This document shows positions 1 to 6,893 of a DNA stretch of 23,489 bases, in pieces (positions within the stretch are counted from its first letter, which is position 1; each line of letters opens with the position of its first letter). Under the pieces are notes generated by a model. That model was not told where the DNA came from, made no database searches, and saw only the letters and a list, made by a program, of their open reading frames with translations. The position numbers and the translations under genes are program-made. The DNA comes from CAYREE01 sp964423225. GTDB taxonomy: Archaea; Altiarchaeota; Altiarchaeia; IMC4; SCGC-AAA252-I15. The stretch is taken from positions 1-23,489 of the forward strand of contig CAYREE010000019.1 in NCBI GenBank assembly GCA_964423225.1. Direction: 5' to 3'.

Positions 1-720
1 AACATCATTACCATCAAATAATTGCGCCCGTTCACCCACAACAGGACTACCATCAAGAAAACTCACAGTAACACTCAATGGATTAGGAATCGACATAGAA
101 ACAGAATTCGTCGGAACACTAAAAACATTCGACCAATAAAACTTACCAGCAATATACATACGAACCTTATGATCACCAACCTTTGTTGGAACTAAAACAC
201 AGCTACCACCACCATCAGTATCACAATTGTTATTCTGATAAACATCATTACCATCAAATAATTGCGCCCGTTCACCCACAACAGGACTACCATCAGTATA
301 ACTCGCAGAAAAGCTCACCGGATTAGGGATCGACATAGAAACTGAATTTATTGGAATATCAAAATCATTCGACCAAAACCAATTACCAATAGCCCTCAAA
401 CGAATCTTATGACTCCCAGTCGTCACAGGAGCCACAATACAACTACCAGCAACATCAGTAAGACAACTTACATCTTGATAAACAGTATTCCCATCATATA
501 GATACGCACGCTCACCTACAACAGGAGTACCATCAATAAAACTCGCATCAAAATCAAGTGAATTTACTATTTCCATCTCAATAACAGGAGATGATGGAAC
601 ATTAAAATCAGCACTCCAATATCGGACTCCATTAACAATAAGTGATAACTGAAATATTCCTGGAGAAGTTGGATCAATCGTGCAGATACCAGTATTATCT
701 GTAACACAACTATCACCAGT
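1..720. repeat. Tandem repeat, exact 240-bp period
   Basis: Positions 1-55 and 241-295 are identical over 55 bases, and 481-535 is a clearly related third copy. The period is exactly 240 bp (80 codons), so the repeat stays in frame with the secreted protein. The oldest copy (around 721-880) is strongly diverged. The near identity of the distal copies suggests recent duplication or homogenisation. The array continues beyond the left edge. Confidence 0.9.
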
Positions 721-996
721 ATAGCTTCTACTGGTTGTGAATAACCAAACTTGCTGTCCCTGGATTGGAATATTTAAAGTATCTATGATTTTAACATCAA
801 ATGGACCAAAGGGTATAGTATCTGTAGTAGTCGTTGATACGGTAGTCAATGTAGTTGTAGATGGATCAGTAATATCAATATATTCTCCTACAACCGGTTT
901 CTCACCATTAAAATCCTCGGTTACGGCTGAAATATTGCTTGCAGAGATTAGTATGAATAACATCGCTGTGAAAAATAATAGTGTGAACAATTTCAT
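1..996 (-). CDS. Secreted protein with 80-residue tandem repeats (3' end outside window)
   Basis: Reading the minus strand from ATG at 996 gives 332 codons without a stop up to the window edge, so the C-terminus is missing. The first ~23 residues are a hydrophobic signal peptide (MKLFTLLFFTAMLFILISAS). A Thr-rich linker follows (around residues 45-60, DPSTTTLTTVSTTTTDT), then domains of about 80 residues. Each repeat carries a Cys pair in a C-x-TD-x-x-G-x-C pattern (CVTDNTGIC, CLTDVAGSC, CDTDGGGSC), a YWS or FWS motif, and DG-x-PVVGERA. This layout resembles extracellular beta-sandwich (Ig-like) repeats of archaeal surface proteins. That comparison is an inference, and no family was identified. 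The Cys pair could form a disulfide within each repeat. A TATA-like ATTATATA lies at 1051-1058. The function is unknown, perhaps surface display or adhesion. Confidence 0.85.
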   Translation of the reverse strand, partial: MKLFTLLFFTAMLFILISASNISAVTEDFNGEKPVVGEYIDITDPSTTTLTTVSTTTTDTIPFGPFDVKIIDTLNIPIQGQQVWLFTTSRSYTGDSCVTDNTGICTIDPTSPGIFQLSLIVNGVRYWSADFNVPSSPVIEMEIVNSLDFDASFIDGTPVVGERAYLYDGNTVYQDVSCLTDVAGSCIVAPVTTGSHKIRLRAIGNWFWSNDFDIPINSVSMSIPNPVSFSASYTDGSPVVGERAQLFDGNDVYQNNNCDTDGGGSCVLVPTKVGDHKVRMYIAGKFYWSNVFSVPTNSVSMSIPNPLSVTVSFLDGSPVVGERAQLFDGNDV

Positions 997-1050
997 TAAT
1001 TAGAATATGGAAATGATGCTTTTTGAATCAATTTTATTAAAAAAAAGAAG

Positions 1051-1058
1051 TATATAAT
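1051..1058 (-). promoter_or_regulatory. TATA-like box of the repeat protein gene
   Basis: On the minus strand ATTATATA lies in the 66-bp gap between the purF-like stop and the ATG at 996. It would place the transcription start near 1027, giving a ~30-nt leader. The repeat protein gene may therefore have its own promoter rather than depend on the upstream gene. Confidence 0.4.
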
Positions 1059-1062
1059 CGGT

Positions 1063-2460
1063 TTATTCAAAATTTCCTGTCCAACAATAAGTGCATAGCT
1101 TCTCCCGGGGCAGTCCAATAGCAGAGATCATATCGTCTAGATGCTGGTATTTTAATGAAGTTGCATCAAGTTCTTCCCGGATTATCTCTATCATCTTGGT
1201 GTATTTTTCAGAATCGGGATCGAGGTATTCATCTATCTTATCGCCATCATCACCTAGTTTCCTTATCGCCTTCCTGGCTGCTAACTCTTCGATAGTCTTT
1301 GTTGATAGGTTGAACCTGCAGGGGAACATCAATGGTGGACATGCAACCCTAACATGTACTTCTTTAGCATCGCAGTTATACAATTTAACAAGAGTAAAGT
1401 TCTTCAATTGAGTTCCCCTAACGATAGAGTCTTCACAAAGGATTATCTTCTTATCTGTTATTATCGTCCGGTTCGGGATCAGCTTCATGAAAGCTATCTC
1501 GTCCCTCCTCTCCTGGGATGGTGGTATATAGCTTCGTCCATAGCCAGGAGTATATTTTACAAGCGGTCTACGATATGGAATTTTTGACTCGATCGCATAA
1601 CCGATAGCGTGGGCAACCCCTGAGTCAGGAACACCAGCCACCAGGTCTGCCTTAACATTATTGCCTTTAGCAAGCGCTTTTCCACATCTTTCTCTGACTT
1701 CCTCAGAGTTTATTCCCTCGTAATTTGAAGTTGGGAATCCAGTGTATATCCACATAAACGAGCATATTTTAGTCTTTTTGCTTGGTTTGTTCTTCTGTTT
1801 TAACCCATCTTTTGATAGTAGAATTATCTCGTTAGGAGCAATGTATTTATTTATCCTGAAGCCTAGGTTGGGAAATGCACATGTCTCAGATGCGATAGCC
1901 CAGTTATCTTTTCCTTTGCCGATCACTAGGGGAAAACGACCATCCTTGTCTCTAGCAGCGTATATTCCATCATCGTTTAACAATAGGAGTGATACGGAAC
2001 CGGTGATCTGTTTGAACATCTTCCCAATCCCATCTACTATAGATTCTCCCTTGTTTATCAGGGTTGCGACAAGTTCGGTAGGGTTTACACCACCATCAGA
2101 GAATTCAGCGAATGTCTCACCATTCTTTATCAAGTCCAAAGCCAACTCGTCTTTATTCTCAATCAATCCATTCGTACATAAAGCGAATGGACCGAACTTC
2201 GACTCGAATACTAGTGGTTGTTCATTGCTGTCGCTGATCACCCCTATCCCAGCAGATCCGTTGAATTCGTCAAGGCCCGAGAAGAATTTGGCTTTGAACT
2301 GACCTTGTGAAATGTTATGTATCTTTTTCTTTAATCCGCCTTTTTCTCTGGCTACTGCAATGCCCCCGTATTCGGAGCCTAGGTGCGAGTGATAGTCTAC
2401 GCCTAGAAATAGTTTTTGACTTATGTCTTTTCCGCCAACAACACCGAATATCCCACTCAT
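1063..2460 (-). CDS. PurF-family amidophosphoribosyltransferase-like protein with Ser at the Cys nucleophile position
   Basis: The 465-residue protein has the layout of glutamine PRPP amidotransferase: an N-terminal Ntn glutaminase-like domain (about 1-225) and a phosphoribosyltransferase domain (about 235-400). The PRPP loop is at 340-349 (ILCEDSIVRG). Cys233, Cys381, Cys456 and Cys459 match the spacing of the 4Fe-4S ligands of Bacillus-type PurF (KICSF, FPCRF, LCTYC). PurF normally makes 5-phosphoribosylamine from PRPP and glutamine, the first step of purine synthesis, and requires Cys directly after the start Met. Here the protein starts MSGIFGVVGG, so that Cys is Ser. No better upstream start supplies a Cys. 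Similar MSG-starting PurF relatives are, to my recollection, annotated in bacteria, so this is probably a subfamily. It may use ammonia, have another substrate, or use Ser as nucleophile. No other purine gene is nearby. Confidence 0.9.
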   Translation of the reverse strand: MSGIFGVVGGKDISQKLFLGVDYHSHLGSEYGGIAVAREKGGLKKKIHNISQGQFKAKFFSGLDEFNGSAGIGVISDSNEQPLVFESKFGPFALCTNGLIENKDELALDLIKNGETFAEFSDGGVNPTELVATLINKGESIVDGIGKMFKQITGSVSLLLLNDDGIYAARDKDGRFPLVIGKGKDNWAIASETCAFPNLGFRINKYIAPNEIILLSKDGLKQKNKPSKKTKICSFMWIYTGFPTSNYEGINSEEVRERCGKALAKGNNVKADLVAGVPDSGVAHAIGYAIESKIPYRRPLVKYTPGYGRSYIPPSQERRDEIAFMKLIPNRTIITDKKIILCEDSIVRGTQLKNFTLVKLYNCDAKEVHVRVACPPLMFPCRFNLSTKTIEELAARKAIRKLGDDGDKIDEYLDPDSEKYTKMIEIIREELDATSLKYQHLDDMISAIGLPREKLCTYCWTGNFE

Positions 2461-2514
2461 CTTAAAATAGAGTATCTTATTATGAGGTGTAGAATAAAAA
2501 CCTAGATTTATTTA

Positions 2515-2865
2515 TCATGCATAAGTATTTTTTCCCGGGCATGCTCCCCCATTCTGCTTTTGCTTAGGACATGCCTTGCATTTTTCCTGAAGTACTGCCT
2601 GTTTTCCTTCAGCATATTCGAGTGGTTTGGCGTTGGGGCAGACAAAGCCAGGATCATTTTTTCCAGTACATGTATGACTGTCTAGGGTTGTGGTGGAATA
2701 TTCTGTTGGATTGGTTTTAACTTGTTCATCCTGTGATATCTCTACCGATCCAGTTACTATTGCATCTTGGTTGGAGGGTATGTTAATCCAGTTTATTGCC
2801 AGCGTAAAAAGCAGTATAATCACAACTGCGAATTTTCGAGCATTAATCCGTATCCTAGAGTTCAT
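2515..2865 (-). CDS. Small membrane-anchored Cys-rich protein
   Basis: The 116-residue protein has a basic N-terminus (residues 1-11) and one hydrophobic segment (about 12-32), which acts either as a signal peptide or as an N-terminal anchor. The remaining ~80 residues should face outside. They contain five Cys (CTGKNDPGFVC, KCKAC and GGAC), including one CxxC. The pattern suggests disulfides or metal binding, but no family was recognised. A TATA-like TTTATTTATC around 2885-2895 on the minus strand lies about 25 bases upstream of the ATG at 2865, so the transcript is probably leaderless. The gene sits 42 bases downstream of the VIT1-like membrane protein gene on the same strand. A link with metal handling would be a guess. 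Confidence 0.7.
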   Translation of the reverse strand: MNSRIRINARKFAVVIILLFTLAINWINIPSNQDAIVTGSVEISQDEQVKTNPTEYSTTTLDSHTCTGKNDPGFVCPNAKPLEYAEGKQAVLQEKCKACPKQKQNGGACPGKNTYA

Positions 2866-2907
2866 ATCTAAGAGATAGGCTCTAGATAAATAAATAGAGG
2901 CTGGATC

Positions 2908-3384
2908 TTAGCTGATCATTGTTGATATCATGTTTCCTGTAAGGTGGGTTAGGATTATTACAATGACCGCGATAACTAGGTGTTCGGCTATTACGCCATA
3001 AGGTTTGTTTCCCTGTTCCTTTGCGATGATATAACTTACTATTGAAAGGACTGATAATCCCCAGACTATACTTATCAATAATGCTGTTGACAACTCGAAT
3101 ATAAGGACTGGTATTATGAACGATGTTGCAAACAGGAATTTTGAGAGAAAAGTAGCCATAGTCGAAATCCATATCTCCTTGGGTGTATGCTTATTCTCCG
3201 ACTCTTCGGATATATGGATGCCTAGAGCGTCTGAAAACGCGTCTGCGATAGCAATGGTCAGTATTCCACCAAGGACTACCATCTTTGACCCTGTCCCAGA
3301 ATTCAAGCCGACCATCAATCCCAGGGTTGTAATAACGCCTGATGTCAGACCGAAGCATAGTCCTGTTCGAAGCGATGATTCCAT
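2908..3384 (-). CDS. VIT1/CCC1-like integral membrane protein
   Basis: The 158-residue protein is almost entirely hydrophobic, with about five predicted membrane segments. The N-terminal stretch GLTSGVITTLGLMVGL followed by GGILTIAIADAFSDALG and HISEESE matches the first half of the VIT1/CCC1 family (vacuolar iron/manganese transporters), in which acidic residues after the second helix contribute to metal binding. Here IADAFSDALG and HISEESE supply those acidic residues. Family members move Fe2+ or Mn2+ out of the cytosol. The protein is short for the family and lacks a long cytosolic metal-binding domain, so its substrate is not established. The ATG at 3384 is the only sensible start. Confidence 0.7.
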   Translation of the reverse strand: MESSLRTGLCFGLTSGVITTLGLMVGLNSGTGSKMVVLGGILTIAIADAFSDALGIHISEESENKHTPKEIWISTMATFLSKFLFATSFIIPVLIFELSTALLISIVWGLSVLSIVSYIIAKEQGNKPYGVIAEHLVIAVIVIILTHLTGNMISTMIS

Positions 3385-3423
3385 TCGGTTAAGATATGCT
3401 ATAATAAGAATATAATATTACAT

Positions 3424-3831
3424 CTAGGTTCTTTCGAGTACTTTTTCCAACAGCACTCTTTTTCCAACAAGATAGTCCATTCCCCGCATCTCATCCTTCA
3501 AGTCTGGGTGTCTTACCTGCCATATTTCAATATTCGTATCTGGAAATATCCTGGTCAATGCTTTATTGAACCTTGGCAATTCAGATCCACGATAATCGAT
3601 TTTTATTCCTCCCACCGCCGGCCGGTCGGTTACGACGAAGTCATTGATGTCTGCTACGATAGTCTTTGCATCCGGACTGCCGTCGGCGAGGATCTCGGTT
3701 TCAAGCTCCTTTATCTTCATGGCCTCATCCATCTGTCCGGTTACTACTGGATTAATCTCCCTAAAATGGCCGGGAGCCGCGATTTTATCTTCGTTAGCTA
3801 CTTCAGTAGATACTGTCTTTTCTTGAGTCAT
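3424..3831 (-). CDS. Hypothetical protein, 135 aa
   Basis: This is a soluble acidic protein with no signal peptide or membrane segment. Residues 1-60 look polar and partly disordered. The C-terminal half (IKIDYRGSELPRFNKALTRIF and IEIWQVRHPDL) looks folded, with a likely strand-helix-strand pattern. No family was recognised. The start at 3831 is supported by a TATA-like GTATAAAA (minus strand, around 3861-3868) about 30 bases upstream, predicting a near-leaderless mRNA. That TATA is shared in mirror image with the divergent gene at 3894, so the two genes may be co-regulated. Confidence 0.65.
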   Translation of the reverse strand: MTQEKTVSTEVANEDKIAAPGHFREINPVVTGQMDEAMKIKELETEILADGSPDAKTIVADINDFVVTDRPAVGGIKIDYRGSELPRFNKALTRIFPDTNIEIWQVRHPDLKDEMRGMDYLVGKRVLLEKVLERT

Positions 3832-3860
3832 CGTCTAGTAGAATTATTGGAATTATCGTG

Positions 3861-3868
3861 TTTTATAC
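3861..3868. promoter_or_regulatory. Shared TATA element of a divergent gene pair
   Basis: The gap between the divergent starts (3832-3893) is only 62 bp, and TTTTATAC sits at its centre. It reads as TTTTATA forward and GTATAAAA in reverse, about 30 bases from each start codon. No second TATA-like site is evident in the gap, so one element could serve both genes with almost leaderless transcripts. Confidence 0.45.
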
Positions 3869-3893
3869 TTAGTTTTTCCTAGTTTTTTACTGT

Positions 3894-4511
3894 ATGACTA
3901 TTAGTAAGACTGCGGGACAGCCGAGGATGGCAGGTTATGGCGATGATGTGGTTACAGGTGAAATGCCTGCAAACCTACTACAGCAGCTTCCAGCTAATTC
4001 TAGGGTGAGGCTAGAGGGTACTCCCTCCACAGACGAGTATCAGAGAGTCTTAAGTCCATCCGACCAGGATACTGTTATGAAGAAGCTGGCAGGCTATGGG
4101 ATGAGAAAAGGCCCGAATCTTAAGAGATTCGAACAATCCGCAGAGATATTCAGTGAATATGGACGGCAAGGTGCCATCCCCGCAGTGATAATGTTGGCCA
4201 AATGCAGTGAGGAATATTATACAGTAAATACAGGTGGTGGAAAACCTAGGAGCGTTGTATCAAAACCCTATGATGATAAGGCTAAACGAATGATTAGGAA
4301 ATTAAAAACATGTGTTGGGACGGAGGGAGTCAAGGAATGTATGGCAATCTATCAAAAGCTTGTGAATGATCCACATGAATTACATGATAATTATTGGGGA
4401 TTAGTGCAGGAAGAAGGATTAACAAGGTATCTTGACACTGTTTTAACTGCTACTGACAAGGCTTTCTTCCATTTCAGAAGGCGATGGTCAGTAGCTAATG
4501 CTCCAATATAA
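3894..4511 (+). CDS. Hypothetical protein, 205 aa
   Basis: This is a cytosolic protein without a signal peptide or membrane segment. The first ~55 residues are polar and Gly/Pro-rich. From about residue 60 on it looks mainly helical, with a basic stretch KPYDDKAKRMIRKLKTC and two Cys-containing segments (IMLAKCSEEYYTV, KTCVGTEGVKECMAIYQ). The C-terminus is basic (FHFRRRWS). I do not recognise a family. The start is set by the TATA-like TTTTATA at 3861-3867, which predicts a transcript beginning at or within a few bases of the ATG. It is divergent from the unknown gene at 3831 and convergent with the XRE regulator, whose stop is 11 bases away. Confidence 0.65.
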   Translation: MTISKTAGQPRMAGYGDDVVTGEMPANLLQQLPANSRVRLEGTPSTDEYQRVLSPSDQDTVMKKLAGYGMRKGPNLKRFEQSAEIFSEYGRQGAIPAVIMLAKCSEEYYTVNTGGGKPRSVVSKPYDDKAKRMIRKLKTCVGTEGVKECMAIYQKLVNDPHELHDNYWGLVQEEGLTRYLDTVLTATDKAFFHFRRRWSVANAPI

Positions 4512-4522
4512 TGAATGCCTAG

Positions 4523-4717
4523 TCATTCTTCGAATATGAAGAGTTCTTCAATCGTTGTCTGCAATGCTTTTGCCACGTCATGAGCAAGTTTTAGGGAGGG
4601 ATTGTATTTTCCTTTCTCAAGGAATACTATCGTCTCCCTGCGCACACAGACTTTCTTAGCCAGGTCTTCCTGGGTCAGGTCGTATCTTGCCCTGAATTCT
4701 TTTATCCTCGTCTTCAT
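4523..4717 (-). CDS. XRE-family HTH transcriptional regulator
   Basis: The 64-residue protein is a single Cro/C1-type helix-turn-helix. It runs from an N-terminal helix (TRIKEFRARYDL) through the recognition region (TQEDLAKKVCVRRETIVFLEKGKYNPSLKLAHDVAKAL) to a short tail. Members of this compact type (similar to YozG) usually pair with a small membrane protein and bind the promoter of their own operon. Here the ATG overlaps the stop of the upstream DUF2178-like gene by four bases (ATGA at 4714-4717), so the two are co-translated. The likely target is the inverted repeat and the triple ATGTTA direct repeat in front of that operon (5161-5209). The family call is firm. The target is inferred from context. 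Confidence 0.9.
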   Translation of the reverse strand: MKTRIKEFRARYDLTQEDLAKKVCVRRETIVFLEKGKYNPSLKLAHDVAKALQTTIEELFIFEE

Positions 4718-5148
4718 TGCGCGTCTCCCTTCCAGTTCGTGTATATGTAGCCTAGCACAAAGAATGCTGCCATACCCAATATACCTACGACGGCCACATG
4801 TCGAGGGATGAGTGGTGGCATACCATGTTCTTCAACACCCAATCCAGTATAGAACATTAAGGCGAGCATCCAGTAAAGTGACAGCGTATATGCTCTGGCT
4901 GTTGCCAGGGTCAATATCTTCTTGGATCTCTCATCCTCGTATGGATAACCGTTCTTTACGTCGATAAATCTTCGTTTTAAAAAAGGTATCATTAGGACCA
5001 TGATTACGACTGCAATTCCCATTGGAAGCATAGCTCCCATATTCCCTCCGACCTGTATGCTAGTGTAAGCCCAGACAGATAATGCTAGAATACAAAAGAT
5101 AGCAAACAACCCGCCGATGAAAACCTTTGATTTATCTTTTCCCATCAT
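4714..5148 (-). CDS. DUF2178-like four-helix membrane protein
   Basis: The 144-residue protein has four hydrophobic segments (about 9-28, 38-57, 85-104 and 118-138) and a cytosolic loop after helix 2 containing KRRFIDVKNGYPYEDERSKKI. This DERS-K loop between helices 2 and 3 is characteristic of the DUF2178 membrane proteins that are paired with XRE regulators in many archaea. The biochemical role of the family is unknown. A strong Shine-Dalgarno (AGGAGGTG, around 5154-5161 on the plus strand as its complement) precedes the ATG. A second in-frame ATG follows directly (MMGKD), and either could start. The gene is the first of a two-gene operon with the XRE regulator and is probably autoregulated with it. 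Confidence 0.8.
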   Translation of the reverse strand: MMGKDKSKVFIGGLFAIFCILALSVWAYTSIQVGGNMGAMLPMGIAVVIMVLMIPFLKRRFIDVKNGYPYEDERSKKILTLATARAYTLSLYWMLALMFYTGLGVEEHGMPPLIPRHVAVVGILGMAAFFVLGYIYTNWKGDAQ

Positions 5149-5160
5149 AAAACACCTCCT

Positions 5161-5209
5161 ATGTTAACTATTTCAAACAAAATGTTAATTTTTTATAACA
5201 CTATGTTAG
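5161..5209. promoter_or_regulatory. Candidate operator: inverted repeat and three ATGTTA repeats with 21-bp spacing
   Basis: ATGTTAA occurs at 5161-5167 and 5182-5188 and ATGTTAG at 5203-5209, each exactly 21 bp apart (two helical turns, same DNA face). The second overlaps the inverted repeat TGTTA-N8-TAACA at 5183-5200. On the minus strand that repeat contains TTATAAAAAA, which could be the TATA box of the DUF2178/XRE operon. Binding here by the XRE protein would block transcription. The repeats are seen directly. Their role is inferred. Confidence 0.55.
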
Positions 5210-5331
5210 AAATATACACCATATAGGTTTAAATAGATAGCGGTCAATCAATACCAGTTAAATCGGTCTGAAAATGCGATAAATAGCTTATTCTAGATAT
5301 TATAAACCTCTCTTTCCCGATATTTAATATA

Positions 5332-6300
5332 ATGATTGCTAGCCCACCTAAAGCTAGTCAGGGTGTTTTCCAGGATCATGGTGAATTCGGATTCGGCGCG
5401 GATGAGGTTCTATCCCACTTGGATGATGTTACGAGATCGTATTCATTGAAGGGTACTGGCAGATCCGGGAGATTATCCTTTAATGATCTACTAATGCCCC
5501 GTGGAACTAGATCGCCTAATGCAGGTGATTACGATAAATTGTTGGATGATGTCGGCAAGAATTGTGATTCCATGTCTTCCACGCAGTTTGGAAAATGTTG
5601 GCTAAGATTTATCTACGATTCTGACAATCCTGTCGTGGAACGACTGCGTATTGAACACATAATCCGTGACTCTCATGTCATAGATCTTGGTGGCGGAGCA
5701 TTATTCAACAATATGTGGAGGGATGATAATAGGCTACCATCACGCCAAAGTTTCATTGGGAAGATGGGGATTAATCCCAGAGTGGCTGATGATATCGATT
5801 ATACTTGTGTGGACAGATACTTGTTGATGGGTTCAGGTGAACGTATGACTGGCACCATGGATCCTTATGCGAGGATGCCAAGGGAAACACTTGAGCAATC
5901 AGTGAGATACAGTCAGGGCAAGGGCAGAGTAGTCCATGTTGACATGGATGATAAGACTTCCTATGTTCACGCAGATATGCTTGATTTCATTAGCAGGATG
6001 CGTGACGGATCTGAACAGGGTGGGAAAAAAATGGTTTTTGTCATGAACGGGATCACAGACCAGATCGTCGAAGACCATAAACTAGAAGGTTATGAAAGCA
6101 AACGACCATACCATGAAGGAGTTGCACGAGAAATATCCAGGGCATTGCCTTACGGCTCATATGTTATGGCAACAGCTTCCGAAGCATCGAAATACTTTGA
6201 GAAAAACGGGTTAGTACCAGTACAAATATTCAATCCAGGATCTGAAAGCTCAATGCCGAATGGAATATGGATGAAACCACTCAAATCGAGGATGCAATAG
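5332..6300 (+). CDS. Putative SAM-dependent methyltransferase-like protein, 322 aa
   Basis: No firm family match was found, but the middle of the protein has the order of motifs of a class I methyltransferase. Residues 116-123 (VIDLGGGA) would be the glycine-rich SAM loop. An acidic strand end follows at about 158-162 (YTCVDRY), then VHADMLDFI (212-220) and a hydrophobic strand MVFVMNGITD (234-243). The C-terminal part (GSYVMATASEASKYFEKNGL, about 275-294) resembles the last helix-strand unit, with the ...F.KNGL turn typical of such enzymes. The first 110 residues are not recognised. The substrate is unknown. A TATA-like TATTATAAA around 5297-5305 lies about 30 bases before the ATG, so the mRNA is probably leaderless. 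The gene is divergent from the DUF2178/XRE operon. Confidence 0.7.
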   Translation: MIASPPKASQGVFQDHGEFGFGADEVLSHLDDVTRSYSLKGTGRSGRLSFNDLLMPRGTRSPNAGDYDKLLDDVGKNCDSMSSTQFGKCWLRFIYDSDNPVVERLRIEHIIRDSHVIDLGGGALFNNMWRDDNRLPSRQSFIGKMGINPRVADDIDYTCVDRYLLMGSGERMTGTMDPYARMPRETLEQSVRYSQGKGRVVHVDMDDKTSYVHADMLDFISRMRDGSEQGGKKMVFVMNGITDQIVEDHKLEGYESKRPYHEGVAREISRALPYGSYVMATASEASKYFEKNGLVPVQIFNPGSESSMPNGIWMKPLKSRMQ

Positions 6301-6321
6301 GACAGGTATTGATTAGGTAGA

Positions 6322-6702
6322 TTATAATACAATTAGATTACTTATGCAGGCTGGACGATTACGTAGAGATGGGTATTTTTTATGGAAATCAATCATATAA
6401 GCGTTGCGTACATCTTGTTTCTGATTCGTGGACAAATCTTTGAATAGTTCTACAATTGATTTTTTTGTCTCCTCCTCTATTGACAAAAGTATCTCTTTCC
6501 TCAACAGATTATATCTAGCATATCCAAGTGGACTACCGTTTTTAGGATCTGATTTTCCATGATCTCCTAATCGTTCCATGATCTTAGATTCCACATTATT
6601 TAAACTCGTCTCATATGTAATCTGTATCTCCCACAATGAGATAACAAATGAGTCTACACCTCTAGGTAAATCTTCTGAATTAGAGGTTACATGATCGCCC
6701 AT
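6322..6702 (-). CDS. Hypothetical protein, 126 aa
   Basis: This is a soluble, largely helical protein with a central charged stretch (SKIMERLGDHGKSDPKNGSPLGYARYNLLRKEILLSIEEETKKSIVELFKDL). No family was recognised. The frame is open up to a TTG at 6714. I prefer the ATG at 6702 (MGDHVTSN) because the A/T-rich minus-strand box TTATTTATCC around 6723-6732 lies about 25 bases upstream, so transcription would begin close to this ATG. The gene is convergent with the methyltransferase-like gene, with only 21 bases between the stops. An unrelated phage-like or accessory origin cannot be excluded. Confidence 0.55.
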   Translation of the reverse strand: MGDHVTSNSEDLPRGVDSFVISLWEIQITYETSLNNVESKIMERLGDHGKSDPKNGSPLGYARYNLLRKEILLSIEEETKKSIVELFKDLSTNQKQDVRNAYMIDFHKKYPSLRNRPACISNLIVL

Positions 6703-6775
6703 AGTAAGTATCAAACAATAAAAGGATAAATAATATGAAAAAAAACAAGCGTATATCAGCCTTATCTAAGCATAA

Positions 6776-6835
6776 TTCATTGCTGAATAATGAACAATGG
6801 ATTCTATGTCATTTATTTACCTTAATGCAGTAAGG
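6776..6835 (+). promoter_or_regulatory. Two small hairpins in a possible long leader of the DEAD-box gene
   Basis: TTCATT-N7-AATGAA (6776-6794) and CCTTA-N6-TAAGG (6820-6835) lie between a TATA-like GTATATC (6751-6757) and the helicase ATG at 6894. A transcript from that TATA would carry a leader of about 110 nt with both hairpins. An alternative TATA-like TTTAAAG near 6873-6879 would give a short leader without them. The role is inferred. Confidence 0.3.
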
Positions 6836-6893
6836 CTTGTAGTAAGTGATCTGCGAGCAATGATGTTCTAGGATTTAAAGGAATTAATAAAAA

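Noticed and set aside
1..720. CRISPR array
   Set aside because: The period is 240 bp, the repeats are long and coding, and there are no short identical repeats with unique spacers.
1742..2302. 186-residue plus-strand open frame
   Set aside because: It lies wholly inside the well-supported PurF-family gene on the other strand, and its translation resembles no protein.
2882..3172. 96-residue minus-strand open frame
   Set aside because: It overlaps the VIT1-like gene in another frame of the same strand and has no membrane or family signature of its own.
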